From positions 11,371,001-11,435,000 of the forward strand of contig NC_080560.1 of assembly GCF_030253575.1 (NCBI RefSeq): a stretch of DNA of 64,000 nt, written 5' to 3'. A program made the position numbers and the translations under genes. The notes below the pieces were generated by a model. It was given only the letters and a program-made list of their open reading frames with translations, searched no databases and had not been told where the DNA came from. This stretch comes from Rhododendron vialii (lineage: Eukaryota; Streptophyta; Magnoliopsida; Ericales; Ericaceae). Below, piece by piece: positions 34,759 through 45,451 of the stretch; the stretch's first letter is position 1; each line of letters begins with the position of its first letter.

Positions 34759-35788
34759 TGTTTTCGATCAAAGATCAAAGAGCTACGAGAAAGAGAGAGT
34801 TTCCCAATGTAAAGGGGAAAAACTAGTCATGCAAGGTGGGTAAGAGTAGACAAGTCAACACACTTTAGCCGTGCAATGCCACATCGTCATATAGTATACA
34901 TGGTTGTGTTTTTTGTTAGTAGACTCTCTCTGTCCAAAAAAAGCTTTGAAGTTTGAAGATATACTCCAAACTTATTAGGATAAAATTGGAACGATATTGA
35001 GAACTTATTAGGAAAATTTTTGTTGTTTGTTTTCAATCGAGACTATTAATTTTTCATATGCTACACTTTTGTTTGCAGAACTACTTTCCTAAAATTTTGG
35101 CTTTTTGCGTTGATATAGATGTCCGATTGAACTGATCTCTTGCATGAGTAATCTATGCAGTAAGACTTATTAAATGAACGGGCTCAAATCATCGAAATAA
35201 GGTAGTGGTGGACTCCATTTCTCCTCACACAATGATTACGCGAATTCACTAGATAGGGCTTGAGAATTAGACCGAGTACAGGAATAAGGGCCGTGTTACA
35301 CATGGTATACTTTTCTTCACTTTACAGTTTTTCTTCTCCTTCGAGAAGGCCCCAGTCCTCTTGCTGGCTGCTTGTTGGCTTTTGGCAAAATGAAAAGGTC
35401 TCATCAATTAAATCAACCCACCATACACGACCAGAAAATTGAGTGTATATATGTCATTGCAATGTCCGGTTAAAGTACGTTAGAAGTGAAGCAATTGAAC
35501 TTTATTATTTCCCCTAGGAGCCCTTTCGTTTCATTTGACTAGTGGGATTTTTTCCTCAGGGTTTGCCACAAAATATAAGATCACACAAGTTACAAATACA
35601 GAGTGAAAACCATGGATACCAAAAAAAAAAAAAAAAAAAAAAATCCATATTGAACTTGAACTGAAAATTTAGACAGTAACACCAGTGGTGATAGAACTCT
35701 AGGGGAGTCTATACAAATGCTTCTTCAGGCTGTCAGTGTTACATGTTCAATAAAGCTATGGGTACATATGTAGTGTCATTGTTAAGGG
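34759..35788. other. Upstream flank of the broken lectin kinase
   Basis: No gene supported. A 30-base poly-A tract lies at about 35,612-35,641. The end near the RING remnant (35,640-35,788) would be its 3' UTR. Confidence 0.5.
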
Positions 35789-36140
35789 TCATTGCATCTG
35801 CAATCCCTGTCCTTCACCCAGAAATCGCATACCGGCAAACTGGGAATCGACGTTGCTCTTCATCCAGGGCACGACGCATTCTCCATGAAAAACGTGATTG
35901 CATGGGGTAACCATCGCCTCCTGTCCAGGCTCAAAATTTTCCAAGCAAATGGCACACCTGTAATAACCGCGGCATTGTCTCTATAATAAAGGTTCAGTGA
36001 TCTCCATCTTCTCCTCCGCGTGGGGATGTAAATTCCTTTCCTCAGCTGCCTTGAGGCCTTCTTTTGCTCATCTTGCACATTCGATTGCCGGTTGATGTCA
36101 TCAGGACTAGAACATGCATTGGAGAATAAGGTGTGGCACT
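35789..36140 (-). pseudogene. RING-H2 E3 ubiquitin ligase remnant (3' end)
   Basis: The minus-strand frame 35,980 to 35,789 encodes 63 residues starting RQCRGYYRCAICLENFEPGQ and ending in a TGA. It has C-x2-C, then CNHVFHGEC, then VVPWMKSN: the first six ligands of a RING-H2 finger. The last Cys pair (expected C-P-V-C) is missing: the bases look like a G-to-T change plus a +1/-1 compensating indel pair. Upstream, 36,120-35,985 encodes EQKKASRQLRKGIYIPTRRR and RRWRSLNLYY, continuous with the RING only if 2 nt (GA) are removed near 35,979, or if TTATTATAG/AGACAA is a splice acceptor. No start is visible. RING-H2 ligases transfer ubiquitin from E2 to substrate; this copy should not hold its second zinc site. 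Confidence 0.65.
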
Positions 36141-37687
36141 GAAACTCAGCAAATAGACCAATATTTGGTATTAAGAAATTAGTAAGAGCCAGCAGAAAAA
36201 TTCGTAAATCAAACTCAGCAAATAGATCAAACTCGATCTTGAATGGGGCCTTGACATAAGGAAAAGACTAGGTTGCATTCTGTTCCAGTAGTCACTATTA
36301 CTCCAGTCACAGGACTCGGTATCCCTGTCCAGATTGTCAATTCTCCGGCAGTGGCGGAGCTAGGATCTTGACCCCGGAGGCGGAATAATAGACATATATA
36401 TATATTTATTGGGATGTATACTTATTATATCATAAACTTTTTGTTTTTCAATGCATTATAGTTTTACATTAAAATGATCATAGCCTAATGCAGTTAAAAT
36501 ATATCAATCATATTTTTTTTTCTTTAGGCAACTTCCACAGTGACGTGATTTTTATTTATTTATCAAAAAAATTGAAAAATGAGAATGTAAAATAACTAAT
36601 TTTTTATTAAGCCCCCAATCCACATTCCAAAATAAGTACTTGCAAAAAAAAATAAAGACTTATTTTCAAGCTTAAAAATAATGGATTTATGAAAATAATT
36701 TTTCGTTCTTGTTGTCAAAGAAGATGTCACACTCACGATTGGCATCTTTTTGTTGTTTCGGTATTCCCCTGATTCTTCTTTGCTGACATGAACCGTTATT
36801 CTTGGCTCACTTAAAGAGATGATGCCCTTTCATAGATTTGAAGACTGTAAACTGAAAAGATCAGAAACATTGAATTTGAAGAAAGGAATCCAATTCTTAA
36901 GTTTTGAAGCAAAGATATGCCAAAATTTGGCCTACAATTTTTTCCGCGTATAATTTTATTTTCTTCTCATTTCCCCATGACGAAGCCACAAAAATATAGT
37001 GATGCAGGAACATGCTAGGGAAATGAAAAGTCTATTTAAATTAATTTTCTTGTGTCTTTGAAGGCCTCTTGACTTCTACGTCTTGTTAATTTGTGTTGAC
37101 TGTCTTGGAAGTATGGTTTTCTTTGAAAAGTCTTAAAGCAATATAGGCTTATTCAATTCGTTTTGGGATTTGAAGGAGATTTGAGTGGAGAGATAGAGAT
37201 AGGGAAAATGTATTGGAGACCGTGCGCAGAGGTTTAAAGCCCTCAAACAAATAAGCTCTTAGTCGAGAGGGTAAACGTAGAGTCATCTATTGTAATCTCT
37301 ATACATCTTTGTAAATGAAATCTGCCAGCAATTTTTGAGGAATCTAAAAATATTATGCAAGTTTTCTTCTTGCTTTGAGTTAGTGATCCCTCCTAATATC
37401 AAGTTTGTGGTTTGTTCGCTTGAGTGTAAATCTACATTAATGCGTACACCTACTACTATAGTAAAATAAACAATTTGCTTTTTAGTTGATTACCTTTTAC
37501 TAATGTTTTCCTTTTCCCCTCTTGGGGTTAGGGTTAGGGTTAGGTTTTAGGGCTTTTTTGAGATTGGGCTTGACCCATTTGTTGTACTCTGGCTTGGCAT
37601 GTTTTTAGAGTTTGGCCTTTGGCATTCTTGGGTGTTTGGGCTTAGTTTCTTTGGTTTTATATAAACTTTTGATTGATTTTTCTTTGA
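36141..37687. other. AT-rich intergenic DNA with repeat ends
   Basis: At 36,352 there is CAGTGGCGGAGCTAGGATC, a common hAT-type terminal sequence, without a matching right end nearby. About 36,600-36,720 carries AAATAAGTACTT-type words of the Tourist-like family seen at 37,856. An interstitial TTAGGG-like run (three units) is at about 37,524-37,552. Nothing coding. Confidence 0.5.
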
Positions 37688-37814
37688 AAAAATGACGGCT
37701 AATGACATGTTTTGATAATTAATATCCGTCAAAGACATTTTCAGCATTAACAAATGTTCTTAGTTTGTCCTAGGCAGATATTAATTATCAAAATACATCA
37801 TGGGCCGTCATTTT
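37688..37814 (+). mobile_element. 127-bp foldback MITE (AATGACGGC ends)
   Basis: AAAATGACGGC...GTTTTGATAATTAATAT on the left pairs with ATATTAATTATCAAAA...GCCGTCATTTT on the right. A half-copy of the same family occurs at about 51,478-51,545. Confidence 0.7.
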
Positions 37815-37855
37815 CCCTCTTTCTTTCCCTCTCCCCCACTTAATGTGTCCATTAA

Positions 37856-38518
37856 GAGCCCGTTCCAGAAACAAAATAAGAACTTATTTTTTGTGTAATA
37901 AGAAGGCTTGTTCCTGAAAATAAGAAGGCTGCTACTTATTTTGAAAGAATTTATATAGGTACCGACCGGCCGGGGAGGGAAATCGTACCGGCAGCCGCGC
38001 CAGGCCGTCTCCGGCCACCGGACGGCCGATCCGAGCCGTCCAAAAATTTTTAAAAAAAAAAACGGAAAAGAGGTGCTCGGATCAAGCACCCTACACAACT
38101 TGGATGCCGTTGATTCCAGCGAGGGCCCCCTCGTTTTTTTTTTTAGAATTTTTGGACGGCTCGGATCGGCCCTCCGGTGGCCGGATACGGCCTGGCGTGG
38201 CCGCCGGTACGATTTCCCTCCGCAGGCACCCATTATCATAGCAACAGTCTTATTTTTTGTATAAGGCAACTTCAAACTCAAGAATTATGTGTTTACGCAA
38301 ATAATTTTTCTACCACTATGGATCTTGTTTGATAGATCTCATTGAGATCTTTAATACGGTGCAAAAAAAATGATTTTTTTTTTCATTTACATTATTTTTG
38401 AGTTTGAAAATGTGAAAAGAACTTTTTATTTGAATTTTGTGGAATGACCCTTCTTATTTTTGAATGAAAAGTGACAAAATAAGTACTTATTTTTTAAGAA
38501 GATTTCCGGAACGGAGCC
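37856..38518 (+). mobile_element. Tourist-like MITE with a nested GC-rich palindrome
   Basis: Ends GAGCCCGTTCC and GGAACGGAGCC, with TAA on both sides (37,853-37,855 and 38,519-38,521), as in PIF/Harbinger-type elements. The subterminal ATAAG(A/T)ACTTATTTTTT words are also inverted. The interior has been invaded by the element at 37,958-38,230. Confidence 0.65.
37958..38230 (+). mobile_element. GC-rich palindromic element nested in the Tourist-like MITE
   Basis: Arms of about 75 nt (37,975-38,050 and 38,146-38,220) are near-perfect inverted copies: GAGGGAAATCGTACCGGC against GCCGGTACGATTTCCCTC, and CGATCCGAGCCGTCC against GGACGGCTCGGATCG. The outer ends are GGTACCGACC and GGCACC. The loop is ~95 nt. 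GC content contrasts sharply with the AT-rich host. The 157-codon minus frame through here is an artefact. Confidence 0.75.
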
Positions 38519-38521
38519 TAA

Positions 38522-39125
38522 GTTTCCCTAATAATATTTTGTCGTTTCAGGAAAAAAAAGCTTTTCCCCTGTCAAGTTGATTTCATTTAAACAACGTTGG
38601 TTACTTTTAAATTCTTTTTTTTTTTTGAACGGCATTACTTTTAAATTCTTACCTTTTTATTTTTCAAACCTCTGTTTTTTTTATTATTTTTGTTGAAAAT
38701 TTTATTGTTACTATCTCTTTAACTTTCTCTTTTTTGTTCTCTCCTCTCATCTTCCAATTTCTAACTGCACAAAAAGTGAAATTTTAAGCCTTTTGTAACT
38801 CTTTTTTTTTTTTTTTCAATGTTAATCCTTTTCGTGAGCAGTATTTTATATAGTCCCAACTATGTAGGAGTAACTTTTTTCATGTTTCAGCAAAAATATC
38901 AACGACAAGTGCTGGATTAGAAATTGTGGAGATGGATTATGATGACAAATTTTCCTTTTGTCCCCTCTTATATTTGTCTTCCCCATATATTGCTGGAGAG
39001 CATACTAGTGAATTTTACTTCTAATTAAGAAATTGAAACAATACATTTTTTTTATATATTTTGAGAGATCTGATTAGTTGGATTATTTATCATCAAGTGC
39101 TAAAAGAAAGAGGTCTCAACGCTTA
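38522..39125. other. T/A-rich spacer
   Basis: Dominated by poly-T and poly-A tracts; no feature recognised. Confidence 0.5.
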
Positions 39126-39516
39126 GAGCAAGTTTACCGGTCAAGGTAAAAAAGCTTTTTAGCTATTTTAGCTCATCAAAATGCGAAAAAGTGTCTTGCA
39201 GCAGCCTCTGTAAACAACAAGGTAGAGTTCCTCCATCTACAGTTGTACGCTACTAGTACCTAAGGACTCTTCATTTGGTATGTAATTTATAACATTATTT
39301 TCTCTCTCCTCTCTCAGTCCCTCTCTCTTCCTCTTTCTTCTTTTTTGAAAAATTTGCACTTTGGTGCATCGTTGAAAAAGGAAAGAAAATATATTTTAAT
39401 AAAGAATAGGTTAAATAGATAGTGTTGGTATAGTATTGAAAGAAATGTGAGTAGGGAAAATAAAAAAATGTGCACTGTTTATAGGTTTTTTTACCTAATG
39501 ACTAGTAAACTTGCTC
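39126..39516 (+). mobile_element. 391-bp MITE with GAGCAAGTTTAC ends
   Basis: Left GAGCAAGTTTACCGGTCAAGG; right ends ACTAGTAAACTTGCTC, the inverse. TTA precedes and TTT/TTA follows, so a 3-bp PIF/Harbinger-type duplication is possible. Interior non-coding with a CT-rich middle. Confidence 0.6.
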
Positions 39517-40509
39517 TTTTAACGCACATTGATGGGGTGAATTGAGTACAAAATATAGTGATTTTTGAGATTTACAAAAATTCCATTCAAATGTATGCGA
39601 TCTTTAAATTTTGTTAGGTAATAGCTAAATGGAGATGACACGCAGGCAAGGTGTCACCAAAAGGGTATTTTACTTTGCATCTAAATAAAAATAAAAATAA
39701 AATACATAGTTGGTCAATTGCAAGAGAAAAAAGGTGGGGTAATTTTAATTTTGATACACTAGATTGATTGTAAAATTAAAGGTGATCGAAGGTGGATTAG
39801 AGAGGCGGTACAATTATTAATAAGTAAAAAAAAAATTATCTATTTTTATTTTGCGTTATGTTTCGTGGTGCAACTCCTTTATTTTTTTTTTATTAGAGAG
39901 GCGGTACAATTATTAATAAGTAAAAAAAAAAAATTTCTCTGGATGGATAATGAAGAGGATTTTCTTATGCAAATGGTCTTAATCATTTTTTGGTTCATCA
40001 TCTTTTGCTTGTTTAGTAATTGGGCAAACACTATTATACATTGGTATGATCTGAGTACCGGTTGATCGGTGGTCGCAGGTATGAAAATTTGATTAGAAAT
40101 TCTATTTAGTTATATATTTATGTCGCTTTCGGTTACATGTTGTTTAGGTCAGAGTACCACATTAAATGTACTTATCGAATTTAGATTGTTTTTTTGTTGT
40201 GATTGGTGGTTGTAAGCTATTGTATGATTTTTAAATACGTGTACTGATATAGGTAAAACGCCTTCTTCGAGAGAATTTGGGTCGTTCGTGAAGTGGTCAA
40301 TGGTAAAAAAAAAAAGGGTAATCCAATTTATAAGTTGCGATCAAAATGTGTTTTGTCGCATCTTTACGCACGAACAATTGCTAGTTAATCAATATGTACG
40401 TAAGCCAACTCCAACATGTCGAGTTACAAAAGGAATATGCATATAAAAAAGAATGCATTCGTACAACAGGATTGCATGATGATGGTTTGTGAAAAGACTT
40501 ATATGAGGT

Positions 40510-40567
<58 letters not shown>

Positions 40568-40837
40568 TATTTTTGCCACAATGATAATTGGTGATATTAT
40601 TAACTCATCAAAATAGTACATCAAGATGATGATTTATCCTTGGACAGCCGATCAAGTAACCAAAACAGAAGGGACTCAATCCAAAGACTACTTCCCATAC
40701 TAATTAAACTTTTTCAAGCAAGAGAGTGGACAACTAAATTAGAGGTCAATAATAGTAATATCTTGAAAGCTACCAATTGGTTATTGTATAATAATATTTT
40801 GCGTACACTCAGGCAAAGAGTAGACATTTTTATTAGG
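39517..40837. other. AT-rich spacer with simple repeats
   Basis: Contains a direct repeat of AGAGAGGCGGTACAATTATT at 39,799 and 39,896, and an (AT)n run at 40,512-40,562. No gene is supported. Confidence 0.55.
40512..40562 (+). repeat. (AT)n microsatellite
   Basis: About 25 AT repeats. Confidence 0.95.
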
Positions 40838-41034
40838 TACTTTTTTTTTTTTGGTCACAGAGGAATAGTTCTACAGCCAGGTTACTAAACGGATCCGATT
40901 GCATAATCCAAACCTCTGGGGGAGCTAGCGCGCGCGGCCACACCAGTTACGGCCTCCCACTTTCTTCAGGGTACTCATCCTATGGGGAATCGAACCCCAT
41001 ACCTTGAGGGTCGGAGTACTCAACTGATTGGAAC
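40838..41034 (-). mobile_element. tRNA-derived SINE (Au-like)
   Basis: On the minus strand the block starts near 41,034, has a box-A-like TCAGTTGAGTACTCCG and a clear box B (GGTTCGATTCCCC near 40,991), and ends CTATTCCTCTGTGACC followed by a poly-A (the T13 run at about 40,840-40,852). A Pol III promoter plus a 3' A-tail without coding sense fits a SINE. No target duplication confirmed. Confidence 0.55.
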
Positions 41035-43550
41035 TGTTGTTGCATATTGGTTGGTTTCTAATTAGTTGGCCGGTTACTTGGAACTACATGTAAAGTTTTC
41101 AACTTGGCAAAGGAAAATGCAAAGCTTTTTCCTAAAAGAATTTTTCAAACACCATCCAAAGGCTTCCAATGTCACCCTTAACCACTGTTGCAGCTGCCTC
41201 AACTAAACACCCAATGCTGCCTTGCCGCTGCCTCAAAAACAACCGATAGAAGAGCCCCAGAGCAGCCCCGAGACAACTCCGGCTCGGCCCGAACAGCACC
41301 TAAAACGCACATCTGAATTATTGCCCCAAAATCAGGCGCCCCCAAGGAATCCCACATCAATCTGTAAACAATCCCTGAATCGAGTCCTAATCGATCAGCC
41401 CTTAAATCGCATCCAAAACATCCCTTGAACACCACCAACGAACCCCACTCTGACTCATTCTCCTTCACTTCACCGTCGTCTTCTCCACATGATCGAAGAC
41501 AACTAGTTCAAACACGACATTTTATCAATCGGTCATACGAGGCTAACGACGAGAATGACAAGAAAAATAAAATGGGACTAAATGGGACTGTTTACCACCC
41601 CACAAGACTCCTAATTAAATTGGTAAAATCTTATTCCACTCAGCTATCTGTGGGGACAACTCTTCGAATTTCAAACAGAATGTGACTAGCTTTTCAATTG
41701 AGGACGGGATTGTCAGAACCTTAACCTTAGATTAGCTATATTCAACATACGCTGCGAAGTTAATCGGTTTGGAACTTGATTATCTATTCATTTGTAGTTT
41801 GGCGAATGTAGTTGCACACTTTGATAGTTTTGCATTTGCGAGGTTTTAGCCTTCGTACTTGAGATGCTAGACTTCCTGACTGATTATTGGATCAATTGTG
41901 GAATGACAATTGTCTTCTTTAATGTACTTCTCTCTTCTTTTCTTTTTTCTTTTTCTTCATGGAAGTGAATCTTACCTTGTTTGACCAAAAAAGAAATTAT
42001 AAAACATCACTTCATTTTTTTTATTGGGAAAAAAAAAAAAAAATTGGAACTCTAACCTCTGCTACATATGGGGAGAAGAGATCTTCGCCCTCCAAGGGAA
42101 GATACACCTAATACGGACATACTCTAGCTCCCAAGCTATTGTACCACTCTTCTTCCTAAAATTTCAATTAGTTTAATTACCAAATTGTTTGAGTTGTCTA
42201 CGATTAACAAAACAAGATGATAAATAATTTATTAGGCGTTTACAAAAAAAAAAAAAAAATCGCTCTGTTTGGCTAACCGGAAAAGAAGAATCCAACAAAT
42301 TGATTTTTTATTTTTTCCTACTTAAATTCAAGTTTTGAAGCACCACATATCAGTATACGTACAATACTAGTCAGTAATCACCAAGTACGTGTTTGCGATA
42401 AACGTGGATACATATTTTCGACTGTAGCTTCCGATTTTGTTGCCATTTTTTATTCTGGATTTTAGTGGAAGTTGAGAAACATGTTCGTTGCAGCTTCAAG
42501 ATTATGAGAGTTTATTCCATTTCTTAAGAATTTATTACTGTTGTAGAATCCCAAAAGCTACCCAAAGTCCCAAACCCAGTTTTGGAATTTTGAAATTTTC
42601 TTTCTTTTTTTAGTTTCTCAGAAACTGTAAATTCTAAAAATTAGTTTTGTAGAATTTTTGACAAAAATTTTAGCTAATCAAATTTTTAGAAGCTAGCTAA
42701 AAATCTGTCAAAATAATTTTTTCGCAAACACCCACATAATATCTCCTATTTAACTCAAAACTATTTTTCTATAGCTACTATTTACCCCTCAAACATCCCT
42801 TATGCGTATGCAAAAAGAGAAAAACTTATTTACGGAGGGTTCCGTAAATAAGTTTTACGGAGGTGAATCGCTCACCTCCAAAAGTTTTTGGACGGTCTAG
42901 TTTTTCAGGAAAGTTTAACTCTAAACTCTTCCCCGGAAAACTTCTTTAAAATCCGGATCATTGATTGCTGAGACGGACGGATGAGATCATGCGACTTTGT
43001 TAATAATCTATTTACAGCGGCTCCAAGAATAAGTATTTCTGATGCAAAAAAAAAAAAAAATCCATTTACCTTTTTTGTGAGTGGATGACGTAGGGAGTTC
43101 TGAAGTCCTACGTCATTCACTACTTTGTATTGGAAAGATTCTCCTCTCTTGTACTCAAATACTTGAAAGCTATTTTGGAACCAATGCAGAAAAGGAAATA
43201 TTAGAATTAGAAGTAGTGATTTCATCGTGCAAGTAAAATTTCGTGAACTTTGAAAGCAAGGTCATCAAGGGCCAATGTTTAGGATTGTTTTGTTTGCTTC
43301 TTTGTCATCTGAGGGGTGGGTTCTCTTCTAGGTACCTTGCTTGCCCTAAGGCTTACATCTGAATTGTAGTAGTAGCATTATTAAAAAGGAAATAAAACAT
43401 ATATTGTAAATAAAATGAACCTTAATTCTTATTGACCAAGCAACCTGCAAAATAAGAAAACTAGATAAAAAAATAAACGAACTAGGAAACTATATATACA
43501 CGCACACACGCACACACATACACACACACACACTTCTAGAAAATCTTGAC
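41035..43550. other. Intergenic DNA with LINE-like remnants
   Basis: About 41,199-41,468 is relatively GC-rich, and 41,880-41,990 ends like a LINE tail (TGTTTGACC plus A-run), so a decayed LINE is possible. About 42,816-42,900 has small inverted repeats (GGAGGTGA/TCACCTCC). A (CA)n-like tract lies at 43,500-43,532. No gene is supported. Confidence 0.45.
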
Positions 43551-43952
43551 AAATAAAAAATTCCTAGTAAAATACTAATTTTGAAATAATAAAATAAAAT
43601 TTCTAGATTTGTAGATTACTTAGAATACTGGCTTACATTCACAGGCTAGACACCCTAATTGGTATCGATATTGTGGCCTGTCAAAAAATTGGTATCGATA
43701 TTGTAAGGTCGCTCTCTGACCTAGCGGTTGCTCCCCTTCATGTTCTTGCAAGGCCATCAAACAATAATACTATTTTGATTCTATCTATGAAATCATGAAA
43801 AGTCCTTCTAATTGAACTATTACGAATAACATGAAAGTATCTGATGTTGATGTTGCTTTCTAATGATTTGCTTCTATCTTGCTCCAATTAAAAGTGAGGC
43901 ATTATACGATGTAAGAACGTCTCCACCGCCTATTAAACCTATAACCTCGTTA
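43551..43952 (+). repeat. 402-bp duplicate of the WAK upstream region
   Basis: Matches 51,856-52,257 at a constant offset of 8305 bp without indels and with roughly eight mismatches by eye. The right-hand copy directly precedes the WAK start; this copy leads into unrelated sequence. Confidence 0.92.
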
Positions 43953-44030
43953 TTACGCATCTCACATGAGCTTCTGCTTATGCAAATATTTCCATTTTTT
44001 TTTTTAGGAAATAGAGGGTATAGCGCCATC

Positions 44031-44526
44031 CAAGGACCGATTCAAGCGGGCTCACACAGGGGCACGTGCCTCCGCTCAAAATTAAAAACAAATGTTAATA
44101 TATAAACATACACACTTGGATATATCTCAAACTACACATAAAATTAATTTTATGTCTGAATTTTATCATATCGTTCATTTATATTTGTTGATTTATGAGC
44201 TATTTGTCTATTTGAAGCTATTCTTTCTTAATTTTCTTTATTTTTAACCGTCTGAGAGAAATATTTTAAAATAAAGTTATTAACAAAATTAGTTCGATCA
44301 TTCTAAAACTTGTCTTGTTCATTTAAAATATATTTTAAAATTTTTGTTTGAGATTTTGTGCTCATTTTTACCTAATTTAACTTAAAGTAAGCGTTATAAA
44401 CTTTTGTAGTTAGTAATGCATGCCTTAATTTTGCACGATTTTATTGTGGCTGCCTAAAAAAAATAAACTTTCGCCATTATGATTAACAGGTGCCCCCATT
44501 AGGTTATATTCCTGGATCTGTCCTTG
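44031..44526 (+). mobile_element. 496-bp hAT-like MITE
   Basis: Ends CAAGGACCGATTCAAG and CTGGATCTGTCCTTG (inverse CAAGGACAGATCCAG). Flanked by GCGCCATC and ATGCCATC, an imperfect 8-bp target duplication. AT-rich interior, no transposase. Confidence 0.65.
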
Positions 44527-44534
44527 ATGCCATC

Positions 44535-45110
44535 AACTACGCAATGCTCATTCGTGCTATGTGGAAACTCTTATGTTGTTTAATGGTTTGTAATTATAAT
44601 ACCTGTACACTTATGATCTCTAAGATTATGTTAATTACTTTACATTTTCGCATTATTTGAGTTTTATTGTTCGAAATAACGTCCCTAAACATTGTTTTTA
44701 ATTAACAGGCCTTCAACAGCTTAACACTTGCTTGACTAGTCACAACTTCCGGGACAATTTTGGGTCGTGAAAACTACAGCATTGCATGATGATTGGAGCC
44801 ATTGGATTACAAACTTTAAACAATCAAATGCCCGAAAAACTCATCTGCATCGGGAATCTTTCCTTTGATCCTTCGTCATCGAAAATCTTTCCTTTGAGCC
44901 AGTGGTACCTCTTACGTTGTCACATCATTGTCTTAAATTATTACAACCGGAAACAGCAAATTGATCTGGTACCGTATTTAAAAGCTAACCATTCCAATAA
45001 TATTTCATCTTTTTTGATATGCTTAGAATTGTTGAGAAGCCAAGAGCCTATTTCGCTCAACTCTTCGTATTTTTTTGAAGGTTTTATACTTATTCAAAAA
45101 GAATTCACAC
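44535..45110. other. Spacer before the foldback/LINE pair
   Basis: No coding sense; an ATTCAAAAAGAATTCACAC block near 45,093 partly repeats the end of the next element. Confidence 0.5.
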
Positions 45111-45430
45111 TTTTTGAAGGTTTTATCCTTATTAAAAAGAATTCGCGTTCGTTAGTTTTGCGCCAATTTTTTGTGAATTATTGATTCGTCTCGTTAAGAG
45201 GAATAGGAAAAGTAATTTTATTTTATTTTTACCTAAATATTTTGAAAAATAACAACTTTTCAGCAGAAAAAGAAGTTGATCTTTTTTTTCCCGCTAAAAA
45301 GTGATTATTTAAAAATTTTGTTTTTACTTTTTCAATTTCTTTCGTCGAGACGAATCAATAATGCATAAAAATTTAGCGCAAAACTAACGAACGCGAATTC
45401 TTTTTAAATAAGAACAAAACCTCCAAAAAA
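45111..45430 (+). mobile_element. Foldback element with ~150-nt arms
   Basis: AAAGAATTCGCGTTCGTTAG (from about 45,136) is the inverse of CTAACGAACGCGAATTCTTT (ending about 45,404). The inverted match extends inward through GATTCGTCTCG / CGAGACGAATC to about 45,265-45,270, so the whole 320 bp folds into one hairpin. A poly-A run follows at 45,425-45,441. Confidence 0.75.
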
Positions 45431-45451
45431 AAAAAAAAACTTTTTGCTTAG

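Noticed and set aside
37524..37552. TTAGGG-like repeats suggesting telomere
   Set aside because: Only about three units, interstitial, and not the usual plant TTTAGGG; chance or an old repair scar.
37808..38281. 157-codon minus-strand frame rich in Arg and Pro
   Set aside because: It runs through the two arms of a GC-rich palindrome and has no family resemblance; the mirrored + strand frame at 38,073 confirms the artefact.
40838..41034. A tRNA gene on the minus strand (clear box B)
   Set aside because: No cloverleaf could be completed, and the block ends in a poly-A tail, so a SINE fits better.
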